Origin: Sphingomonadaceae bacterium
GTDB lineage: Bacteria > Pseudomonadota > Alphaproteobacteria > Sphingomonadales > Sphingomonadaceae
NCBI GenBank assembly: GCA_019239915.1
Contig: JAFAZF010000063.1
Location: 62,001-126,000, forward strand
DNA length: 64,000 bases
Direction: 5' to 3'
Made by a program: the position numbers and the translations under genes. Positions 7,346 to 18,308 of this stretch are shown piece after piece. Under the pieces are notes generated by a model. The model searched no databases and was not told the origin of the DNA. It was given only the letters and a program-made list of their open reading frames with translations. Numbering within the stretch: position 1 is the first letter of the stretch; the number at the start of each line of letters is the position of its first letter.

Positions 7346-10309
7346 TCAGCTGGCGCGCTTCAGCGCTGCGGGCTCGGCGATGTGACCAAGCGCGTCGGCG
7401 ACGAGCGCCGCCTGCTCGGCCTGGTGACGCTTGGCAAGCCCCGTCGCGGTCGCAGCACCCGCCGCGCGGCCGGCATAGCGCGGCCGCTGCGGATGGCCGG
7501 AGCGCACCAGAGCGTCCTCGAGCAGCGGCTCGACGAAGGTCCAGGCGCCGTTGTTGCGCGGCTCCTCCTGCGCCCAGACCAAGGTCTCGAGATTGGTCAT
7601 GCGCTGGAGCCGCAGGATCAGCGGATCGGACGGGAACGGATAGAGCTGCTCGATGCGGACGATCGCGGTGTTCTTATCGCCGGCAGCGTCGCGCGCCTCG
7701 GCGAGATCGTAGAAGACCTTGCCAGAGCACAGCACCAGCCGCCTCACGTCCTCGTCCGCCGGCGCGTTGGGATCGGAAAGGATGCGCATGAAGTGGCTGT
7801 CGCCGAGGAATTGCTCGGTCGTCGATACCGCCGCCTTGTGACGCAGCAGCGACTTCGGCGTCATCACGATCAGCGGCTTGCGGAAGTTGCGGTGCATCTG
7901 GCGGCGCAGCAGGTGGAAATAGTTCGCCGGAGTCGTGCAGTTGGCGACCTGCATGTTGTCCTCGGCGCAGAGCTGGAGATAGCGCTCCAGTCGCGCCGAG
8001 CTATGCTCCGGCCCCTGCCCCTCATAGCCGTGCGGCAGCAGCATCACGAGGCCGTTGGCGCGCAGCCACTTGGCCTCGCCGGCGGCGATGAACTGATCGA
8101 TGATCACCTGCGCGCCGTTGGCGAAATCGCCGAACTGCGCCTCCCACATCACCAGCGTCTTCGGCGCGGCCGACGCGTAGCCATATTCGAAGCCGAGCAC
8201 GCCGAATTCGGAGAGCGGGCTGTCGAGCACCTGGAACGAGCGGTCTATCGAGGAGAGCGGAATGTAGCGGTGCCCATCCTGCTGATCGATCCACATGGCG
8301 TGGCGCTGGCTAAACGTGCCGCGCCCGGAATCCTGACCCGAGAGGCGCACGCCATAGCCTTCGGTGAGCAAAGACCCGAACGCGAGCGCTTCCGCGGTCG
8401 CCCAATCGAACCCCCCGCCGTTCGCGAACATCGCCTTCTTGGCGTCGAGCACGCGCTGCAGCGTCTTGTGGATGTGGAGGTCCGCGGGCGGCTCCGTCAG
8501 CACCTTCGCAAGCTGATCGAGCACCGCGCGATCGATGCCGGTAGCAGCGTTGCGGCGATCCGCGATCGGGGTCGCCGGCGTCGAGAGGCCATACCAGTCG
8601 CCGCCGAACCAGTCCGCGTTATTCGGCTTGTAGCTCTTGGCCGCCTCGAACTCGTCCTCGAGCTGCGCCGTGAAGCTGTCGACCTGATCCTTGATCCAGG
8701 CATCGTCGATGATGCCTTCCTGCTTCAGCCGGTCGGCGTAGATCGCCGAGACCGGCGGATGCTTGCGGATCTCATCGTACATCAGCGGCTGGGTGAAGCT
8801 CGGCTCGTCGCCTTCGTTGTGGCCGAAGCGGCGATAGCACCACATGTCGATCACGACGTCCCGCTTGAAGGTCATGCGGAAGTCGGTCGCCATCTTGCAG
8901 GCGAAGGTGACCGCCTCGGGATCGTCGCCGTTCACGTGCAGCACGGGCGCCTGCACCATCTTGGCGATGTCGGTCGGGTAGGGCGACGAACGCGCGAATT
9001 GCGGGCTGGTGGTGAAGCCGACCTGGTTGTTCACGACATAATGGATCGTGCCGCCCGTCGAATAGCCGCGCAGGCCCGAAAAGGCGAAGCACTCCATGAT
9101 GATGCCCTGGCCCGCGAAGGCGGCGTCGCCGTGCAGCAGCAGCGGCAGCACGGTCTCGCGCGCAAGATCGTCGACCTTGGTCTGCTTGGCGCGGGTCTTG
9201 CCCAGCACCACGGGATCGACCGCTTCGAGATGGCTCGGGTTGGCGTTGAGCGTGAGATGCACGCGCGTGCCGTCGAACTCGCGATCGGACGAGGTGCCGA
9301 GATGATATTTGACGTCGCCCGAACCGCCGACGTCGTCGGGGTTGGCCGAGCCGCCAGCGAACTCGCTGAACACCGCCCGATAGGGCTTGCCCATAACATT
9401 GGTGAGGACGTTGAGGCGGCCGCGATGCGGCATGCCGAGCACGACCTCGCGCACCCCTGCGGCGCCGCCATATTTGATCACGGCCTCCAGAGCCGGGATC
9501 ATCGACTCGCCGCCGTCGAGCCCGAAACGCTTGGTGCCGACATATTTGCGGCCAAGGAAGCGCTCATACTGCTCGGCTTGGACGACCTTGGCGAGGATCG
9601 CCATCTTGCCTTCCGGCGTGAAGCTGATGCCCTTGTCGTGGCCTTCCATCCGCTCCTGGATGAAGCGTCGCTCTTCGACATCGCCGATGTGCATATACTC
9701 GACGCCGATATGGCCGCAGTAGTTGCGCTGCAGGATCTCGACGATTTCGCGGACCGTCGCGTGTTGCAGACCCAGGAAGCCGCCGAGAAAGATCGGTCGA
9801 TCGAGGTCGCCCTCGCCGAAGCCGTGATAGGCGGGTTCGCAATCGGCCGACAGATCACGCTTGATGAGCCCGAGCGGATCAAGGTCTGCGGCAAGATGGC
9901 CGCGCACCCGATAGGAGCGGATCAGCATCACGGCGCGGATCGAATCGCGCGCGGCGCTGGCAATGGCGTCGGCCGACGGCGCCGGGCGCTCGGCGATGCT
10001 CGACTTCACGGGCGTGCCGGGGCCGGCGATCGGCGCGACCGGCGGCGCCGGCTTCGCCTTGACGGCAGGCGCCATCTGGGTCGGATCGAGCGCAGCGGTC
10101 AGCGCATCGGTCTCCTTCGGCGGCCAGGCGGGGTTCGCCCAGCTCGGCCCGGAAACCGTACGCTCGAGCCCGCCGAACCAGCGCTGCCAGCCTGGCTCTA
10201 CCGAGGCGGGGTCGGCGGCATATTTGCGATAGAGGCCTTCGACGAACGCCGGGCTTACGCCCTCAAGCTCCTTGGCGAAATCGCCGAACTCGGAACCCTC
10301 GAAACCCAT
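7346..10309 (-). CDS. sucA: 2-oxoglutarate dehydrogenase E1 component
   Basis: A 987-residue thiamin-diphosphate enzyme that decarboxylates 2-oxoglutarate and succinylates the E2 lipoyl group. It begins with the short E2-binding segment ([19 protein letters not shown]). Conserved OGDH segments follow: [40 protein letters not shown], the cofactor-binding [16 protein letters not shown], and [17 protein letters not shown] in the C-terminal half. Full length for the family. It is second in the minus-strand run sucD-sucA-sucB, 84 bases downstream of sucD. Confidence 0.98.
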   Translation of the reverse strand: MGFEGSEFGDFAKELEGVSPAFVEGLYRKYAADPASVEPGWQRWFGGLERTVSGPSWANPAWPPKETDALTAALDPTQMAPAVKAKPAPPVAPIAGPGTPVKSSIAERPAPSADAIASAARDSIRAVMLIRSYRVRGHLAADLDPLGLIKRDLSADCEPAYHGFGEGDLDRPIFLGGFLGLQHATVREIVEILQRNYCGHIGVEYMHIGDVEERRFIQERMEGHDKGISFTPEGKMAILAKVVQAEQYERFLGRKYVGTKRFGLDGGESMIPALEAVIKYGGAAGVREVVLGMPHRGRLNVLTNVMGKPYRAVFSEFAGGSANPDDVGGSGDVKYHLGTSSDREFDGTRVHLTLNANPSHLEAVDPVVLGKTRAKQTKVDDLARETVLPLLLHGDAAFAGQGIIMECFAFSGLRGYSTGGTIHYVVNNQVGFTTSPQFARSSPYPTDIAKMVQAPVLHVNGDDPEAVTFACKMATDFRMTFKRDVVIDMWCYRRFGHNEGDEPSFTQPLMYDEIRKHPPVSAIYADRLKQEGIIDDAWIKDQVDSFTAQLEDEFEAAKSYKPNNADWFGGDWYGLSTPATPIADRRNAATGIDRAVLDQLAKVLTEPPADLHIHKTLQRVLDAKKAMFANGGGFDWATAEALAFGSLLTEGYGVRLSGQDSGRGTFSQRHAMWIDQQDGHRYIPLSSIDRSFQVLDSPLSEFGVLGFEYGYASAAPKTLVMWEAQFGDFANGAQVIIDQFIAAGEAKWLRANGLVMLLPHGYEGQGPEHSSARLERYLQLCAEDNMQVANCTTPANYFHLLRRQMHRNFRKPLIVMTPKSLLRHKAAVSTTEQFLGDSHFMRILSDPNAPADEDVRRLVLCSGKVFYDLAEARDAAGDKNTAIVRIEQLYPFPSDPLILRLQRMTNLETLVWAQEEPRNNGAWTFVEPLLEDALVRSGHPQRPRYAGRAAGAATATGLAKRHQAEQAALVADALGHIAEPAALKRAS

Positions 10310-10393
10310 CGCACCCGTCCTCGCGCATCTGCCCCGCTATGGCACAGCGGCGCATCCAATATAAGCGCGCGAGGCCTAGCAGTTCCGCCTGAA

Positions 10394-11278
10394 TCAGCCG
10401 TGAAGCAGCTGCTTCAGCGTGCTCCCGAGCTCAGATGGGCTCGGGCTGACCTTAATGCCAGCCTCTTCCATCGCCGCGATCTTGTCCTCGGCGCCACCCT
10501 TGCCGCCGGAGACGATCGCGCCGGCGTGGCCCATGCGACGGCCGGGCGGGGCGGTGCGGCCGGCGATAAAGCCGACCATCGGCTTCTTGCGGCCGCGCTT
10601 GGCCTCGTCCTTCAGGAACTGCGCGGCATCTTCCTCGGCGGAGCCGCCGATCTCGCCGATCATGATGATCGACTTGGTGTCGTCGTCGGCGAGGAACAGC
10701 TCGAGCACGTCGATGAAGTTGGTGCCGTTGACGGGATCGCCGCCGATGCCGACCGCCGTGGTCTGGCCGAGGCCGGCGTTGCTGGTCTGAAACACCGCCT
10801 CGTAGGTGAGCGTGCCCGAGCGGGAGACGACACCCACCGAGCCCTGCGAGAAGATCGAGCCCGGCATGATGCCGATCTTGCACTGGTTCGGCGTCAGCAC
10901 GCCCGGGCAGTTCGGCCCGATCAGCCGCGACTTGGAGCCCTGCAGCGCGCGCTTGACGCGCACCATGTCGAGCACCGGAATGCCCTCGGTGATGCAGATG
11001 ATCAGCGGCACCTGCGCGTCGATCGCCTCGAGGATCGAGTCCGCCGCGAAGGGCGGTGGCACGTAGACCGCCGAGGCGGTCGCGCCCGTCTTGGCGACCG
11101 CTTCGTGAACGGTGTTGAAGACCGGCAGGCCGATATGCTCGGAGCCGCCCTTGCCCGGCGTCACGCCGCCGACCATCTGCGTGCCGTAATCAAGCGCCGC
11201 CTTGGTGTGGAAGGTTCCGGTCTCACCCGTCATGCCCTGGGTGATGACCTTGGTGTTCTTATCGACGAGGATCGACAT
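10394..11278 (-). CDS. sucD: Succinyl-CoA synthetase alpha subunit
   Basis: A 294-residue subunit that binds CoA and carries the phospho-His. Visible: the Rossmann start [31 protein letters not shown], the [10 protein letters not shown] segment, and the active-site His in [17 protein letters not shown]. The ATG at 11278 matches the usual N-terminus. Its obligate partner, the beta subunit sucC, is not beside it or anywhere in the window; the space between mdh and sucD instead holds a GIY-YIG cassette. The hairpin at 11301-11318 begins 22 bases before the start codon. Confidence 0.97.
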   Translation of the reverse strand: MSILVDKNTKVITQGMTGETGTFHTKAALDYGTQMVGGVTPGKGGSEHIGLPVFNTVHEAVAKTGATASAVYVPPPFAADSILEAIDAQVPLIICITEGIPVLDMVRVKRALQGSKSRLIGPNCPGVLTPNQCKIGIMPGSIFSQGSVGVVSRSGTLTYEAVFQTSNAGLGQTTAVGIGGDPVNGTNFIDVLELFLADDDTKSIIMIGEIGGSAEEDAAQFLKDEAKRGRKKPMVGFIAGRTAPPGRRMGHAGAIVSGGKGGAEDKIAAMEEAGIKVSPSPSELGSTLKQLLHG

Positions 11279-11300
11279 TCTGCTTCCTGACCCTTTCGTT

Positions 11301-11318
11301 CCCCGGCGAAAGCCGGGG
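11301..11318. repeat. Hairpin, stem CCCCGGC, GAAA loop
   Basis: Perfect 7-bp stem CCCCGGC-GAAA-GCCGGGG between the sucD start and the 3' end of GIY-YIG copy 2. Same core (GC-GNRR-GC) as the hairpins around copy 1, but with a different stem. Unpaired on this side of the gene. Confidence 0.85.
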
Positions 11319-11325
11319 TCCAGTC

Positions 11326-11616
11326 TTACGCGAGCCCCTCGAAGAGATCGGCCCAATCAGAATTGAGCGCTAGGATCGCCTCGATCTTCCAGGCTCTGCG
11401 CCATTCCTTCATCTGCAACTCTCTCGTCCGCGCGGCCTCGATCGTGTCGAAGGTCTGGTACCAGACGAGCATCTTGCAACCGTATCGTTTCGTGAACCCC
11501 GGTATCAAACCTTCGCGATGCTCATAAACTCGCTTGGGCAGATCACTCGTTACACCGATGTAGAGCGTGCCATTCGGCCTGCTCGCCATAATGTAGACAT
11601 ATCCGGCCTTCTCCAT
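11326..11616 (-). CDS. Small GIY-YIG (URI) domain nuclease, copy 2
   Basis: A 96-residue paralogue of the protein at 5603. It has [15 protein letters not shown], the Arg of LPKRVYEH, and the Glu in RELQMKEW. The two share the C-terminal W(K/R)R-x-WKIE segment and end in a short acidic tail. The ATG at 11616 follows AGGAGG with almost no spacing, so a GTG 15 bases upstream is a possible alternative start. The gene lies between mdh and sucD and is framed by hairpins with the stem C(C/T)C(C/G)GGC, different from those around copy 1. It is probably an active nuclease; target unknown. Confidence 0.9.
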   Translation of the reverse strand: MEKAGYVYIMASRPNGTLYIGVTSDLPKRVYEHREGLIPGFTKRYGCKMLVWYQTFDTIEAARTRELQMKEWRRAWKIEAILALNSDWADLFEGLA

Positions 11617-11634
11617 CCTCCTCGCCTTCACGTT

Positions 11635-11695
11635 CCTCGGCGGAAGCCGAGGTCCATGTGCAACCGTCGGAAATGGGCCCCGGCTTTCGCCGGGG
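11635..11695. repeat. Hairpin pair upstream of GIY-YIG copy 2
   Basis: CCTCGGC-GGAA-GCCGAGG at 11635-11652 and the inverted CCCCGGC-TTTC-GCCGGGG at 11678-11695, 25 bases apart, between the start of the nuclease gene and the 3' end of mdh. The two stems differ at one position, and both keep perfect pairing. Confidence 0.88.
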
Positions 11696-11704
11696 CACGG
11701 AAAT

Positions 11705-12805
<1,101 letters not shown>

Positions 12806-13090
12806 TCAGTCCGCCTCGACATAGCGGCGCGCACCCGTCGCGGCATGATAATAAACGGCGACGAGGTGCCCGGTCTCGGGATCGACGAAGCGTTCCCCGG
12901 TCGCCGCCCATCCCGCTTCCGCTGGCGGTGCGGCGGCGGCGCGCGCATAGCGCCAGCGCTCGAACAGACAGCCCGCCGCCAGCATCGTAGCCCCGATCAG
13001 CAGCGGCCATTCCAGCGGCTGCCACACCGTAAGAGCCAGCGCGACGGCCAGAAACAGCGCCGCAACCGCGTTGACGGCAGCGCGGAGCAT
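12806..13090 (-). CDS. Small membrane protein of unknown function
   Basis: A 94-residue protein with two predicted membrane helices (roughly residues 5-22 and 27-45, the second starting at PLEWPLLIGATMLAAG). A soluble tail contains TGERFVDPETGHLVAVYYHAATGARRYV, a pattern suggesting a small beta unit. Its ATG shares one base with the stop of the upstream YbjQ gene (TGATG), so the pair is translationally coupled. No function can be assigned. Confidence 0.65.
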   Translation of the reverse strand: MLRAAVNAVAALFLAVALALTVWQPLEWPLLIGATMLAAGCLFERWRYARAAAAPPAEAGWAATGERFVDPETGHLVAVYYHAATGARRYVEAD

Positions 13091-13413
13091 CAGGCGTCCG
13101 GCTCGATCCAGGCGGCGGTGCCGTAGGCGACGACCTCGTTCATCGTCTCGCCGATCGATCCCGAGTCGAAGCGCATCATGAGGACGGCATTTCCGCCCAT
13201 CGCGCGTGCGTTCTCGACCAGCCGGTCGACCGCATGGCGCCGCGCCTCCTCGACCATCTGCGTATATTCCTTGATCTCGCCGCCGACGATCGAGCGCAAC
13301 CCCGCCGCGATGTTGCCGCCTAGCCCGCGCGAACGGACGACCACGCCGAAGCATTGCCCGAACACGTCGCGCACGCGGTAACCGGGGATATTTTCGGTAG
13401 TGACGACGATCAT
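13090..13413 (-). CDS. YbjQ family protein (heavy-metal-binding domain fold)
   Basis: A 107-residue protein that forms pentamers in solved homologues; no clear biochemical role is established. It starts MIVVTTENIPGYRVRDVFG and contains the family segments RSRGLGGNIAAGLRSIVGGE, the YTQMVEEARRHAVDRL helix and GGNAVLMMRFDSG. The annotation heavy-metal-binding is historic and weakly supported. Coupled to the following small membrane protein by a one-base overlap. Confidence 0.85.
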   Translation of the reverse strand: MIVVTTENIPGYRVRDVFGQCFGVVVRSRGLGGNIAAGLRSIVGGEIKEYTQMVEEARRHAVDRLVENARAMGGNAVLMMRFDSGSIGETMNEVVAYGTAAWIEPDA

Positions 13414-13492
13414 AGGGCTTCCCCTTCCAAGATAGCAGCCGTTCGCATTGCGCGAAATCGAGTGCGTGCCGAGAACGGACGCCTGCCGCACG

Positions 13493-13520
13493 TCCTTCGA
13501 CTTCGCTCAGGACGAACCGG
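13493..13520. repeat. REP half-site
   Basis: A single CCTTCGACTTCGCTCAGGAC plus GAACCGG arm of the CCGTTCG...GTCGAAG repeat family, between zapE and the YbjQ gene. A partner arm is not clear. Confidence 0.5.
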
Positions 13521-13539
13521 TCTTATTCCGGGGCGGGGG

Positions 13540-14655
13540 CTAGGCCTCGCCGTGCCCGAGCGCCAGATAGTCGGCGGATTGCATCTCCATCAGCCGCGAG
13601 ACAGTGCGCTCGAATTCGAACGCGCCGTCACCGCCAGGATAGAGATCGATCGCCTCGGCATCGGCGGAAGCGATGAGCTTGACCTTATGCTCGTAGAGCG
13701 CGTCGATGAGCGTCTTGAAGCGCGAAGCTTCGTTGCGCTTCTCCGGCCCCATCACGGGAATGCCGACGATGATCGCGGTATGGAACGCGCGCGCGATCGC
13801 AAGATAGTCGGCGGCACCGCGCGCCTCCGCGCACAGCCGCTTGAACGAGAACACCGCGACGCCCTTCAGCGTCTTCGGCACGTGGAGCGTCCGTCCGCCG
13901 GGCACCGAGATGTCGCAGGAAGGCACGTGCGCGCGATCCTCGGGCGGATAGTCGGTAAGCCGGAAGAAGGCACGGCTCACCGCCTCGGTCGCAGCCGGGC
14001 CGTTGGGCACATACCAGGTCGGGAAGCCGCCGAGCCGCTCGAGCCGATAGTCGGTCGGCCCGTTCAGCGGCAGCACGTCGAGCCGCTTCTCGATCAGCGC
14101 GATGAAGGGCAGGAAATGTTCGCGGTTGAGACCATCCTTGTAGAGGTCGCGCGGCGGCCGGTTGGAGGTGGTGACGACCACGGTGTCGGCATCGATCATC
14201 GCCGTGAACAGGCGCGAGAGGATCATCGCATCGGCCGAATTGTTGACCACCATCTCGTCGAAGCAGAGCAGCGGCGCCTCGGCGGCGATCGCATGCGCGA
14301 CGGGTATGACGGGGTCGCCGCTCTCCTTGGCGCGCTCGATCCGCAGCCGCTCGTGGACCTCGAGCATGAATTCGTGGAAATGGACGCGGCGCTTGGGCGT
14401 GAAGTCGAGCGTCTCGAAGAACAGGTCCATCAGCATCGATTTGCCGCGTCCGACGCCGCCCCACATGTAGAGCCCGCGGGGCGTCTCGGCTTTTCGGCCC
14501 AGCAGCCGGCCGAACAGCCCTGGACCGTTTCTTCGCCATGCGGCGAGCGCCTGCGCCAGCGTATCGAGCCGGGCGACGGTGGCGCGCTGATCGTCGTCGG
14601 CCCGCAGCTCGCCTTTGGCGAGCAGCGCCTCATAGGCCGCGACGAGGTCGCTCAT
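13540..14655 (-). CDS. zapE: Cell division protein ZapE (AFG1-like ATPase)
   Basis: A 371-residue P-loop ATPase. E. coli ZapE associates with the Z-ring, and the family is also known as AFG1/LACE1. Visible: Walker A GGVGRGKS at residues 66-73 after the conserved GLYMW, the HFHEFM segment near 92-97, Walker B LLCFDE at 129-134, TTSNRPPRDLYKDGLNR, and the C-terminal family blocks. Its ATG overlaps the stop of the upstream thioesterase gene (ATGA). A Walker-B ATPase downstream of sdhB is a common arrangement in this group. Confidence 0.93.
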   Translation of the reverse strand: MSDLVAAYEALLAKGELRADDDQRATVARLDTLAQALAAWRRNGPGLFGRLLGRKAETPRGLYMWGGVGRGKSMLMDLFFETLDFTPKRRVHFHEFMLEVHERLRIERAKESGDPVIPVAHAIAAEAPLLCFDEMVVNNSADAMILSRLFTAMIDADTVVVTTSNRPPRDLYKDGLNREHFLPFIALIEKRLDVLPLNGPTDYRLERLGGFPTWYVPNGPAATEAVSRAFFRLTDYPPEDRAHVPSCDISVPGGRTLHVPKTLKGVAVFSFKRLCAEARGAADYLAIARAFHTAIIVGIPVMGPEKRNEASRFKTLIDALYEHKVKLIASADAEAIDLYPGGDGAFEFERTVSRLMEMQSADYLALGHGEA

Positions 14656-15122
14656 TTCGGCGGCGAGGGCTTGCGGATCGTTGCCGAAAAAGCCGCGACG
14701 GTCGTGTCGTCCTGCACGAGCAGCCCGCGCAGGAAGAGCATTCGGCCGGTCTCGCGAAGCAGCTCGACCTCCGCGTCGAGCGGCGTGCCGGGTCGGCCCG
14801 GACCAACGAACTGAACGTTGCAGTCGATCGTCTGCGCGGTTCCGACTGTTAGCACACCGCAACCATGCGCGCCGGCGAACAGCGCGCAATCGATGAACGC
14901 CATCAGCGCACCGCCATGAAGGGCGTCGACAAGGTTGGTGTGCTCGCGGCGCGGGGCGAGCATCCGCACGCGAGCACGCCGCTCGCCTTCGGAGCGAATG
15001 ATGATGCGGCCGAGCAGATCGTTGAAGCGACCCCGCTCCTTCAGATCCCAGCTGTACCAGCCGGGATTGTCCGGATCGGGGCCGTCGAAGAAAGCCGGTC
15101 GGGTTGCGGCAGCCCCGCTCAG
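14652..15122 (-). CDS. PaaI-family (hotdog) thioesterase with non-standard start
   Basis: A hotdog-fold acyl-CoA thioesterase of about 156 residues. The core has [22 protein letters not shown] (active-site HGG), then [22 protein letters not shown]. Homologues begin with a segment like [21 protein letters not shown], and this segment is present in frame at about 15086-15024. No ATG, GTG or TTG lies in frame between the sdhB stop and it. The best candidate start is CTG at 15122, which overlaps the sdhB stop TGA; the next usual start, GTG 14969, would remove about 50 conserved residues. Substrate unknown. It overlaps zapE by four bases at its 3' end. Confidence 0.75.
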   Translation of the reverse strand: MSGAAATRPAFFDGPDPDNPGWYSWDLKERGRFNDLLGRIIIRSEGERRARVRMLAPRREHTNLVDALHGGALMAFIDCALFAGAHGCGVLTVGTAQTIDCNVQFVGPGRPGTPLDAEVELLRETGRMLFLRGLLVQDDTTVAAFSATIRKPSPPK

Positions 15123-15907
15123 ACCGCACGCTCCACGAGCATCTTCTTGGTCTCCGCGATCGCCTTCGCGGGCGAAAGCCCCTTGGGGCAGACGTTCGCG
15201 CAGTTCATGATCGTGTGGCAGCGATAGAGCCGGAACGGGTCCTCGAGCTCATCGAGTCGCTCGCCCGTCATCTCGTCACGGCTGTCGGCGAGCCAGCGAT
15301 AGGCCTGGAGCAGGATGGCCGGGCCGAGGAAGCGATCCGAGTTCCACCAATAGCTCGGGCACGAGGTCGAGCAACAGGCGCACAGGATGCACTCGTAGAG
15401 CCCGTCCAGCTTCGCGCGATCCTCCGGCGACTGCAGCCGCTCCTTGCCCGAGGGCTCCGGCGTCACGGTCTGCAGCCACGGTTTGATCGAGGCATATTGC
15501 GCGTAGAAATGGGTGAAGTCCGGAACGAGATCCTTGATCACGTCCATGTGCGGCAGCGGCGTGATCTGTACCTCGCCGCCCTTCAGATCCTCGATCGCCG
15601 TGGTGCAGGCCAGACCGTTGCGACCGTTCATGTTCATCGAGCAGGAGCCGCAAATGCCCTCGCGGCAGGACCGGCGGAACGTGACGGTCGAGTCCACCTC
15701 ATTCTTGATCTTGATCAGCGCGTCGAGCACCATCGGCCCGCACTGGTCGAGGTCGACCTCGAAGCGATCGTAGCGCGGATTCTCGCCGCTGTCGGGATCG
15801 TAGCGATAGATCTTGAAGGTGCGCACATCCTTCGCGTCCGGCGCGGCCTTGTGGCTCTTGCCGTTCTTCTTGATCACGGAATTCTTCGGAAGCGCGAATT
15901 CGGCCAT
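15119..15907 (-). CDS. sdhB: Succinate dehydrogenase iron-sulfur subunit
   Basis: A 262-residue subunit carrying the three Fe-S clusters between the flavoprotein and the quinone. The [2Fe-2S] ligands are in [13 protein letters not shown] with a later Cys. The [4Fe-4S]/[3Fe-4S] ligands are in [16 protein letters not shown] and [21 protein letters not shown] precedes the ATG at 15907. It is separated from sdhA by 3.4 kb holding three glycosyltransferase genes, two of them on the other strand, so it must have its own promoter in the 117 bases before 16025. Full length and intact. Confidence 0.97.
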   Translation of the reverse strand: MAEFALPKNSVIKKNGKSHKAAPDAKDVRTFKIYRYDPDSGENPRYDRFEVDLDQCGPMVLDALIKIKNEVDSTVTFRRSCREGICGSCSMNMNGRNGLACTTAIEDLKGGEVQITPLPHMDVIKDLVPDFTHFYAQYASIKPWLQTVTPEPSGKERLQSPEDRAKLDGLYECILCACCSTSCPSYWWNSDRFLGPAILLQAYRWLADSRDEMTGERLDELEDPFRLYRCHTIMNCANVCPKGLSPAKAIAETKKMLVERAV

Positions 15908-16024
15908 CGGTTCTTCCCCTTGGACGCCTGCGGCGATAGCGAAGAAAAGCGGGGGTTGGAAGCGTCGGGAGCAGGCTTGGGCGAGACGCTTGGCAATGAA
16001 GGCGCGAGCCCGCAAGGGCGCGTG

Positions 16025-17137
16025 ATGATCTTCGTCCACGATCTGCGCGCAAGCGGCGTGGTCCGCAACACGCTCGCGATCGCCGCCAAAATCGCGGAAC
16101 GGCACGACGTGACCCTTGTGGCGCGAAGCGACGACGGCTTTCTCGCCGATCAGGCGCGCGCCGATCCGCGTTGGCGGCTGGTGACGCTTTATGGAGATGG
16201 CAGGCGGGGATCGCAGCTCGGCGCGATCCTTCGCCTGCGCCGCCTGATCCGCCACGAGACGCCGGATGTGCTGCTCTCGACCGGCAATCGCGGCCATTGG
16301 GTCGTCCGCCCCGCGACGATCGGCATGTCCCGTCCGCTCAGGCTCTACCGCATCAGCAACAGCATCGATCGTAGCGGCCGCGGCCGCGCCGGGTTGCGCG
16401 GGCTCGGCGCACGGCTGCTTGCGGCAGATGCCGACACGCTGCTGCTCGTGGGCCGTACGACCGCCGACGCGCCGCAGTTCGCCGCCGCGGTCGCCAAAGG
16501 CCGCGCCGAGATTCTCACCAACGGCGTCGATCGCGAGCGCGCGAGGAAGCTGGCGCAAGCACCCTCCCCTTGCGCGTGGCTAGCGGGCGACATGCCCGTC
16601 ATCCTTTCAGTCGGCCGGCTCGCACCCCAGAAAGACTTTCCGACGCTGGTGCGTGCGGTCGCGAAAGCGTCCAGGGTCCACCCGCTCAAGCTCGCGATCG
16701 TCGGCAAGGGCGATCCCGACGCCGCCGCGTCGCTGCGCGCGCTTGCCACGGCCGAAGGTTTGGATGAGCGGTTCCTGCTCCCAGGCGAGACCGACAATGT
16801 CTTCGCGTGGCTCGCGCGCGCCACCGCCTTCGTGCTGCCGTCGCGCTGGGAGGGCTCGTCGATGGCGCTGCTCGAGGCGCTGGCGCTCGACGTTCCGATC
16901 GTCGCAACGCGAGAAGCCGGTGACGCCGCCCACATCCTCGACGATGGCCGCTACGGCGTAATCGTTCAGGCGGGCGACAGCGACGGCATGGCCCAAGCCA
17001 TACTGCGACAAATATCCGAGGCAACGGTGAGGGCCGGCGATCGCGCCGACGTCTTCAATCTTGAGGCAACTATCGCGCGCTATGCACAGCTAGTCGACCG
17101 CGCAGTGACGCGCGCAGGAGCGGAGATGGATCGTTGA
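16025..17137 (+). CDS. Glycosyltransferase, GT-B fold (GT4-like)
   Basis: A 370-residue retaining-type glycosyltransferase. It opens with [20 protein letters not shown], has the donor-domain segment [20 protein letters not shown] near the middle, and the EX7E motif in [16 protein letters not shown]. The acceptor and sugar are not predictable. The start could be GTG 16022 or ATG 16025. It is divergent from sdhB and followed 58 bases later by a GT2 gene on the same strand. Part of the glycosyltransferase island that splits the sdh genes; probably makes a surface polysaccharide or glycolipid. Confidence 0.85.
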   Translation: MIFVHDLRASGVVRNTLAIAAKIAERHDVTLVARSDDGFLADQARADPRWRLVTLYGDGRRGSQLGAILRLRRLIRHETPDVLLSTGNRGHWVVRPATIGMSRPLRLYRISNSIDRSGRGRAGLRGLGARLLAADADTLLLVGRTTADAPQFAAAVAKGRAEILTNGVDRERARKLAQAPSPCAWLAGDMPVILSVGRLAPQKDFPTLVRAVAKASRVHPLKLAIVGKGDPDAAASLRALATAEGLDERFLLPGETDNVFAWLARATAFVLPSRWEGSSMALLEALALDVPIVATREAGDAAHILDDGRYGVIVQAGDSDGMAQAILRQISEATVRAGDRADVFNLEATIARYAQLVDRAVTRAGAEMDR

Positions 17138-17195
17138 CAGCCCATTGCGTTTCCGACAACCGGAGCCCGCCGGGGGGCAAGAGAGTTAATCAGGC

Positions 17196-18299
17196 ATGAC
17201 GACCGGCCCAAGGGTCACGGTTCTGGTGCCCGTTTACAATCGCGCGCGCTTTATCGGCCGCGCGATCGAGAGCGTGCTCGGCCAGAGCTTTGGCGATTTC
17301 GAGCTGCTGCTCGTGGACGACGGTTCGATCGACGACAGCGTCGCGGTGATCCGGCGTTACTCGGACCCGCGCATCCGGCTGATCGAGAACGGCCTCAATC
17401 GCGGCATCCCGTTAACGCGCAGCATCGGCATCGCCGAAGCGCGCGGCCGCTATATCGCGATGCTCGACAGTGACGACGAAGCGCCCGCGTTCCGGCTCGA
17501 ACGCCAGGTCGCCGTGCTCGATCGTCATGCCGACATCGCCGTCGTCGGCGGATGGGCGCGGGAGATCGATGCGCAAGGGCAACGCCGCGGCGGCGTGAAG
17601 ATGCTGCCGCTCGCGCCGAACGAGCTCGAGGCGCGACTACTCTTCCGAACCTGCCATCATCACAGCTCGACGATGGCGCGCGCCGCGGTGCTGCGCGAAC
17701 ATGGCTATCGCGGCGCCTTCCCGGTCTGCGAGGATTATGATCTGTTCAGCCGCATCGCCGAACGCCACCGGCTCGCGAACCTGCCGCGCGTGCTGCTTCA
17801 TCGCCGCATCCACCCCGGCCGCATCACCTGCGATCGCGCCGCACAGGTGCGCGCAAACAACGTCGCGATCGCGCGGCGGCGGGTTGCGGCGCTCGGCTTA
17901 CCGGACGACGACGCCACGATAGCTCACCATGTTCTGCTGGCGCGCCTGAAGAAGGAGCGCGTCACGCCCGATCGCGACTTCCTTGAATCGGCGTCCGCCT
18001 GGCTGGAACGAGTCGCCGCGGCAAACGACAAAGCGGAGATCTATTGCCCACGAGGACTTGCCGCGACACTCGGCCAGCTCTGGGCCATTGCTTGCCTGCA
18101 GGCGCGGCCGGCAATCGGCGCCGCGGCCTTCGCGCGCTTCCGTTCCTCTCCGCTGCGTGATGCGGTGCCCGCCAGCCTGCGCGCCAATATCGCCTTCGCG
18201 CTCGGCAAGCGTGGCCCGTCGTCACGCTACGAGGCGCCGCTCGCGGCGCCGCTGCTAACGGCCGAAGCGATCGCGCCGATGCCGAGCCCCGTCACCTAG
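17196..18299 (+). CDS. Glycosyltransferase family 2
   Basis: A 367-residue GT-A glycosyltransferase. The N-terminal third holds the hallmark VTVLVPVYNRARFIGRAIES, the nucleotide-sugar-binding VDDGSIDDS and the metal-binding LDSDDE. The remaining ~200 residues are an Ala/Arg-rich region without recognisable domains. It follows the GT-B gene on the same strand and converges on the GT32 gene with only nine bases between stops. Sugar and acceptor unknown. Confidence 0.85.
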   Translation: MTTGPRVTVLVPVYNRARFIGRAIESVLGQSFGDFELLLVDDGSIDDSVAVIRRYSDPRIRLIENGLNRGIPLTRSIGIAEARGRYIAMLDSDDEAPAFRLERQVAVLDRHADIAVVGGWAREIDAQGQRRGGVKMLPLAPNELEARLLFRTCHHHSSTMARAAVLREHGYRGAFPVCEDYDLFSRIAERHRLANLPRVLLHRRIHPGRITCDRAAQVRANNVAIARRRVAALGLPDDDATIAHHVLLARLKKERVTPDRDFLESASAWLERVAAANDKAEIYCPRGLAATLGQLWAIACLQARPAIGAAAFARFRSSPLRDAVPASLRANIAFALGKRGPSSRYEAPLAAPLLTAEAIAPMPSPVT

Positions 18300-18308
18300 T
18301 AGGCGGAA

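Noticed and set aside
7172-11290. Very long open frame on the plus strand opposite sucB, sucA and sucD
   Set aside because: GC-rich codon-position artefact: it lies over well-conserved enzymes on the other strand, shows no recognisable domains and is His/Arg/Leu-rich shadow sequence.
13540-15129. A single fused zapE-thioesterase frame
   Set aside because: The zapE frame stays open upstream by chance. The conserved ZapE start is at 14655, and the thioesterase is read in a different frame.
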